Positions 5,677-8,768 of a stretch of 8,768 nt of DNA are shown here, piece by piece; the first letter of the stretch is position 1; every line of letters starts with the position of its first letter. The notes under the pieces were generated by a model. That model worked only from the letters and a program-made list of their open reading frames with translations, ran no database searches and was not told the origin of the DNA. Source of the stretch: Methylococcaceae bacterium (lineage in GTDB: Bacteria > Pseudomonadota > Gammaproteobacteria > Methylococcales > Methylococcaceae); NCBI GenBank assembly GCA_028678445.1, contig JAJRDJ010000172.1, forward strand, positions 1 to 8,768. The letters are read 5' to 3'. The translations under genes and the position numbers were made by a program.

Positions 5677-7118
5677 GGCGATACCCCGCTCAGCGCCGCG
5701 CCAAAACGTTGCGGCAGTTCTTGCGCAATCTGGCCGATACTGCCCGCACCCAAGGTCAAAACGACATCTCCCGGCTCCAGAATACCCGGCAGTACCTCAA
5801 CCAATTCGCCCACCTCGGCGACAAATACCGGTTCAATCTGGCCACGCACGCGAATGGCGCGGGACAGCGAACGGCCATCCGCGCCGTTGATGGGCTTCTC
5901 CCCCGCCGGATACACCTCAGTGAGAACCAAGACATCGGTTTTGGAGAGAATTTCAACAAAATCCTCGAATAAATCCCGGGTCCGCGTGTAGCGATGCGGC
6001 TGGAACACCATGACCAGCCGTCGTCCCTTGAAGGCTTGCCGCGCTGAATCCAGTGTGGCCTCGATCTCGCGGGGATGATGCCCGTAGTCGTCGACGAAGG
6101 TCACAGATTTATCACCAAGGGGCACATCGCCATTCACCTGGAACCGGCGCCCCACCCCCTTGAACTGGCTCAGTCCGCGTTGAATGACGGCTTCCTCGAC
6201 ATCCAATTCTTCCGCGATGGCGATGACGGACAGGGCATTCAGGATATTGTGCCGGCCAGGCAGATTCAGCGTTACCTCGAAATCGCGGTCATGGCCTCTG
6301 CGGACGACCCTGAACAGGCTGCGCAGGCCATCCTGGCGAATTTCGACGGCGCGGATATCGGCTTCCGGACCAAACCCGTAAGTCATCACGGGCTTGCTGA
6401 TTTCCGGCAGAATTTGCCGCACGCCGGCATCCTCGATACACAGCACGGCGAGGCCATAAAACGGCACGTGATGGAGAAACTCGACAAAAGTCTGCTTCAG
6501 GCGATCGAAACTCCCTTCATAGGTTTCCATGTGATCGCGATCAATATTGGTGACAACCGCGATCATCGGTTGCAAATGCAGGAATGAGGCGTCGCTCTCG
6601 TCAGCCTCCGCGACAAGAAACGAACCCTGTCCCAATTGTGCATTGGTACCGGCACTGTTGAGGCGGCCGCCAATCACGAAAGTGGGATCAAGACCCGCCT
6701 CCGCCAGCACACTGGCCGCGAGGCTGGTAGTGGTGGTCTTGCCATGAGTGCCCGCCACGGCGATGCCATAGCGAAACCGCATCAACTCAGCCAGCATTTC
6801 CGCCCGGGAAATGACCGGAATCTTCTGCTTCAGGGCCGTGTCGACTTCAATGTTGGTGCGATTGATGGCGGTCGACACCACGACCACCTCGGCTCCTTCG
6901 ACATTAGTGGCTTCGTGGCCCCGATGGATAACCGCGCCTAATCCGGCCAGCCGGCGGGTGGCGGCATTTCCGCCCAAATCGGAACCTGACACCTGGTAAC
7001 CGAGATTGAGGAGTACTTCGGCGATGCCGCTCATGCCTGTGCCACCAATGCCGATGAAATGGATGCGGCGAATCCGGCTCATGCCGTGCTGGCCGTGAAT
7101 TTCATTGTCAAGCTTCAT
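5673..7118 (-). CDS. murC: UDP-N-acetylmuramate--L-alanine ligase
   Basis: MurC is the first of the cytoplasmic Mur ligases; it uses ATP to attach L-alanine to UDP-MurNAc, the MurB product. It has 481 residues (E. coli 491). Visible: the N-terminal Rossmann-like UDP domain starting with HFIGIGGTGMSGIAEVL (20-36); the P-loop VAGTHGKTTTTS with Lys127; VAEADESDASFL with the magnesium ligand Glu171; NIDRDHMETY in the central ATPase domain; a conserved DDYGHHP at 343-349 at the start of the C-terminal domain; and FQPHRYTRTRDL from 372. The ATG at 7118 overlaps the murG stop in an ATGA arrangement. A second ATG at residue 13, immediately before SRIRRIHFIG, is a possible alternative start. The 3' end overlaps the murB TTG start by 4 nt (TTGA). 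All catalytic motifs are intact. Confidence 0.97.
   Translation of the reverse strand: MKLDNEIHGQHGMSRIRRIHFIGIGGTGMSGIAEVLLNLGYQVSGSDLGGNAATRRLAGLGAVIHRGHEATNVEGAEVVVVSTAINRTNIEVDTALKQKIPVISRAEMLAELMRFRYGIAVAGTHGKTTTTSLAASVLAEAGLDPTFVIGGRLNSAGTNAQLGQGSFLVAEADESDASFLHLQPMIAVVTNIDRDHMETYEGSFDRLKQTFVEFLHHVPFYGLAVLCIEDAGVRQILPEISKPVMTYGFGPEADIRAVEIRQDGLRSLFRVVRRGHDRDFEVTLNLPGRHNILNALSVIAIAEELDVEEAVIQRGLSQFKGVGRRFQVNGDVPLGDKSVTFVDDYGHHPREIEATLDSARQAFKGRRLVMVFQPHRYTRTRDLFEDFVEILSKTDVLVLTEVYPAGEKPINGADGRSLSRAIRVRGQIEPVFVAEVGELVEVLPGILEPGDVVLTLGAGSIGQIAQELPQRFGAALSGVSP
5684..5690 (-). promoter_or_regulatory. Ribosome binding site supporting the TTG start of murB
   Basis: AGCGGGG, inside the 3' end of murC, ends 7 nt before the TTG at 5676. 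The spacing and the overlap of that TTG with the murC TGA stop make it the most likely murB start. Confidence 0.5.
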
Positions 7119-8209
7119 GGGACGGCTCCGGTTTGATGAGTTGTCCCTGCCTGTTCGAGACAGATATTCGCCACCACGCGCGCCGCATCGGGCCGCGCCC
7201 TGGAGCGGGCCTGGAGAGACATCCCGGCTAGTTTGCCGGGGGTGCTTACCAGATCCCTGATCGCCTGCGACAGATGCTCGGGGGTCAATTCGGTTTGCGG
7301 CAGCAGAACCGCCGCGCCGGCATCGGTGAGGAAGCGGGCGTTCTGGGTCTGGTGATTATCGATGGCATGGGGATATGGCACCAAAATCGCGGGCAAGCCC
7401 GCCGCCGCCAGTTCGCTGACCGTCATGGCTCCGGCCCGGCAAATGGCAAGATCAGCCCAGGCATAAGCAGCGGCCATATCCTCGACGAAGGCCGTGACCG
7501 TGGCTTTCAAACCCGCCTCGGCATAATGGGCTTCAGTCTCATTCCGCATGGCGGCGCCGGTTTGATGAAGAATTTCAAGTGGCTCACCAATCCGGGCTAA
7601 TGCCTCGGGCATCGTCTCATTCAAGACCTTGGCACCCAGACTGCCGCCTACCACGAATATCTTCAGGGGACTGCCGGGTAGCCACCAGGCGGTTCGAGGT
7701 TGCAAGCCAGCGATTTCGCGACGCAGCGGATTACCGGTGCAGCGTGCACCCACGGTGGGTTTGAAACTCTCGGGGAAGGCCTCGAGCACCACCCTCGCAC
7801 GCCCGGCCAGCAGCTTATTGGTGGTACCCGGCACACGATTCTGCTCATGCAATACCAGCGGTATGCGTTGGACACTTGCCATGAGTCCACCAGGACCGGA
7901 GACAAATCCACCCATGCCCAGCACCACATCGGGCCTGACCCGGCGGACGATGGCATGGGCCTGACGCAAGGATCGGAGAAGCATGAAGGGAGCGCTCAAG
8001 GTACCGCGCCAGCCTTTACCCCGGATGCCCGTCACCGACAGCCACTCCACGGGAATGCCTGCCGCCGGAATGACCCGAGCCTCGAGCCCCTTGCGAGTCC
8101 CCATCCAGATGACATCGTGGTCGCCATCGAGTAGCTCGCGGGCCACCGCCAATGCCGGGTAGACATGCCCGCCGGTGCCCCCCGCGAGAATCATCACACG
8201 TTTGCCCAT
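7115..8209 (-). CDS. murG: UDP-GlcNAc:lipid I N-acetylglucosaminyltransferase
   Basis: MurG is a peripheral inner-membrane GT-B glycosyltransferase (family GT28) that adds GlcNAc to lipid I to form lipid II. It has 364 residues (E. coli 355). Visible: the first glycine loop LAGGTGGHVYPALA at 8-21 with His15; RKGLEARVIP at 39-48; the acceptor-side loop GMGGFVSGPGG at 98-108; HEQN at 121-124; the second-domain loop VVGGSLGAKVLN at 186-197; and the UDP-GlcNAc-binding stretch CRAGAMTVSELAAAGLPAILVPYP at 257-280 with Glu266, followed by DNHQTQNA at 284-291. The ATG at 8209 lies inside ftsW, giving a 16-nt overlap, so coupled translation with ftsW is likely. Its stop overlaps the murC ATG by 4 nt. 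No motif is missing. Confidence 0.97.
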   Translation of the reverse strand: MGKRVMILAGGTGGHVYPALAVARELLDGDHDVIWMGTRKGLEARVIPAAGIPVEWLSVTGIRGKGWRGTLSAPFMLLRSLRQAHAIVRRVRPDVVLGMGGFVSGPGGLMASVQRIPLVLHEQNRVPGTTNKLLAGRARVVLEAFPESFKPTVGARCTGNPLRREIAGLQPRTAWWLPGSPLKIFVVGGSLGAKVLNETMPEALARIGEPLEILHQTGAAMRNETEAHYAEAGLKATVTAFVEDMAAAYAWADLAICRAGAMTVSELAAAGLPAILVPYPHAIDNHQTQNARFLTDAGAAVLLPQTELTPEHLSQAIRDLVSTPGKLAGMSLQARSRARPDAARVVANICLEQAGTTHQTGAVP

Positions 8210-8768
8210 GAGGACTTCACCCTGGGTTTGGCGGTTACTGCCGCGATTGCCTCGCTACGCACACGGAACAAAATGGCCAGAGCGGCGCACATCACGATAA
8301 CGCTACCGCCACCATAACTCATGAGCGGCAAGGTCAAACCCTTGGTGGGCAACAGGCCCATGTTCACACCCATATTGATAAATGCCTGCAAACCGAACCA
8401 GATACCGATGCCATAGGCCAGGAAGGCGGAGAAACGGGTGCCGGAATTTTCCGCGAGCTGTCCAATAACGAAGGCACGCCAGACCAGCATCATGAACAAT
8501 AGGATAACGGAGGTCGTTCCGACCAGCCCCAGTTCCTCGCCGATTACCGAGAACAGAAAATCCGTGTGGGCCTCTGGCAAATAAAACATCTTCTGAACAC
8601 TGGACCCTAGCCCCACGCCGCTCCATTCCCCCCGACCGAATGCAATCAGGGCCTGACTGAGCTGAAAGTCACTGTTCAGTGGGTCGTCCCAAGGGTCAAG
8701 AAAACTCAGCACCCGACGCAAGCGATAGGCGGCTGTCATGATGAGGATGACCCCAGCCCCGACAAAAA
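8194..8768 (-). CDS. ftsW: Septal peptidoglycan glycosyltransferase FtsW, C-terminal half (5' end outside window)
   Basis: FtsW is the SEDS-family membrane polymerase that builds septal glycan from lipid II together with FtsI. About 190 C-terminal residues are visible; the frame stays open to the window end, and the ATG at 8739 is internal, not the start. Visible: the end of a membrane segment (FVGAGVILI); the large periplasmic loop with LSFLDPWDDP, FQLSQALIAFGRGEWSGVGLG and KMFYLPEAHTDFLF, whose Asp (codon 8562-8560) matches the essential Asp297 of E. coli FtsW; then IGEELGLVG and about three further membrane segments, with TLPLMSYGGGS before the last. The cytoplasmic tail is short and basic (TAKPRVKSSWANV). 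RodA and SpoVE are the relatives to exclude; adjacency to murG in a dcw cluster argues for FtsW. It overlaps murG by 16 nt. Confidence 0.96.
   Translation of the reverse strand, partial: FVGAGVILIMTAAYRLRRVLSFLDPWDDPLNSDFQLSQALIAFGRGEWSGVGLGSSVQKMFYLPEAHTDFLFSVIGEELGLVGTTSVILLFMMLVWRAFVIGQLAENSGTRFSAFLAYGIGIWFGLQAFINMGVNMGLLPTKGLTLPLMSYGGGSVIVMCAALAILFRVRSEAIAAVTAKPRVKSSWANV

Noticed and set aside
4301..5890. Several plus-strand open frames of 200 or more codons over ddl, murB and murC
   Set aside because: They lie opposite intact, well-conserved genes, cross gene boundaries without a start region of their own, and encode low-complexity Pro, Arg and Ser-rich sequence.
1..8768. A new or accessory biological system, mobile element or foreign insertion
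   Set aside because: All coding capacity is taken by nine conserved dcw genes in a standard order with intact motifs. No repeats, integration scars, tRNA genes or unusual base composition were seen.

Overview
The window is a contiguous piece of the dcw (division and cell wall) cluster. All nine genes lie on the minus strand, so transcription runs from high to low coordinates. In that order they are ftsW (5' part cut by the window end), murG, murC, murB, ddl, ftsQ, ftsA, ftsZ and lpxC (3' part cut by the window start). There are no RNA genes, mobile elements, CRISPR arrays or hypothetical proteins. Coding sequence fills almost everything; the only sizeable gap is 127 bp between ftsZ and lpxC.

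The gene content suggests a gammaproteobacterium. FtsZ ends in a C-terminal peptide nearly identical to that of enterobacteria, FtsA and FtsZ have about the E. coli lengths, and lpxC follows ftsZ, which marks a Gram-negative outer membrane. MurB is of the short type (about 300 residues) and sits between murC and ddl. That is unlike E. coli and Pseudomonas, where murB lies elsewhere, and resembles other gammaproteobacterial lineages such as Legionella or the Xanthomonads. The DNA looks moderately GC-rich. I cannot name a genus.

Layout. From 8768 to 3812 is the peptidoglycan precursor block: FtsW polymerises septal glycan, MurG makes lipid II, MurC adds L-Ala to UDP-MurNAc, MurB makes UDP-MurNAc, and Ddl makes D-Ala-D-Ala. 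These genes overlap by 1 to 16 nt, which suggests translational coupling. From 3805 to 553 is the divisome block: FtsQ is the periplasmic scaffold, FtsA the membrane-tethered actin-like partner of FtsZ, and FtsZ the tubulin-like ring. Short gaps here carry individual ribosome binding sites, and the one before ftsZ is the strongest-looking. From 422 to the window start is LpxC, the committed step of lipid A synthesis, behind an intergenic region with a long imperfect hairpin.

I found no new biological system. The points worth checking are small: the ftsZ-lpxC hairpin with two competing stems, the symmetric sequence around the lpxC start codon, the TTG start of murB, and the murB placement.
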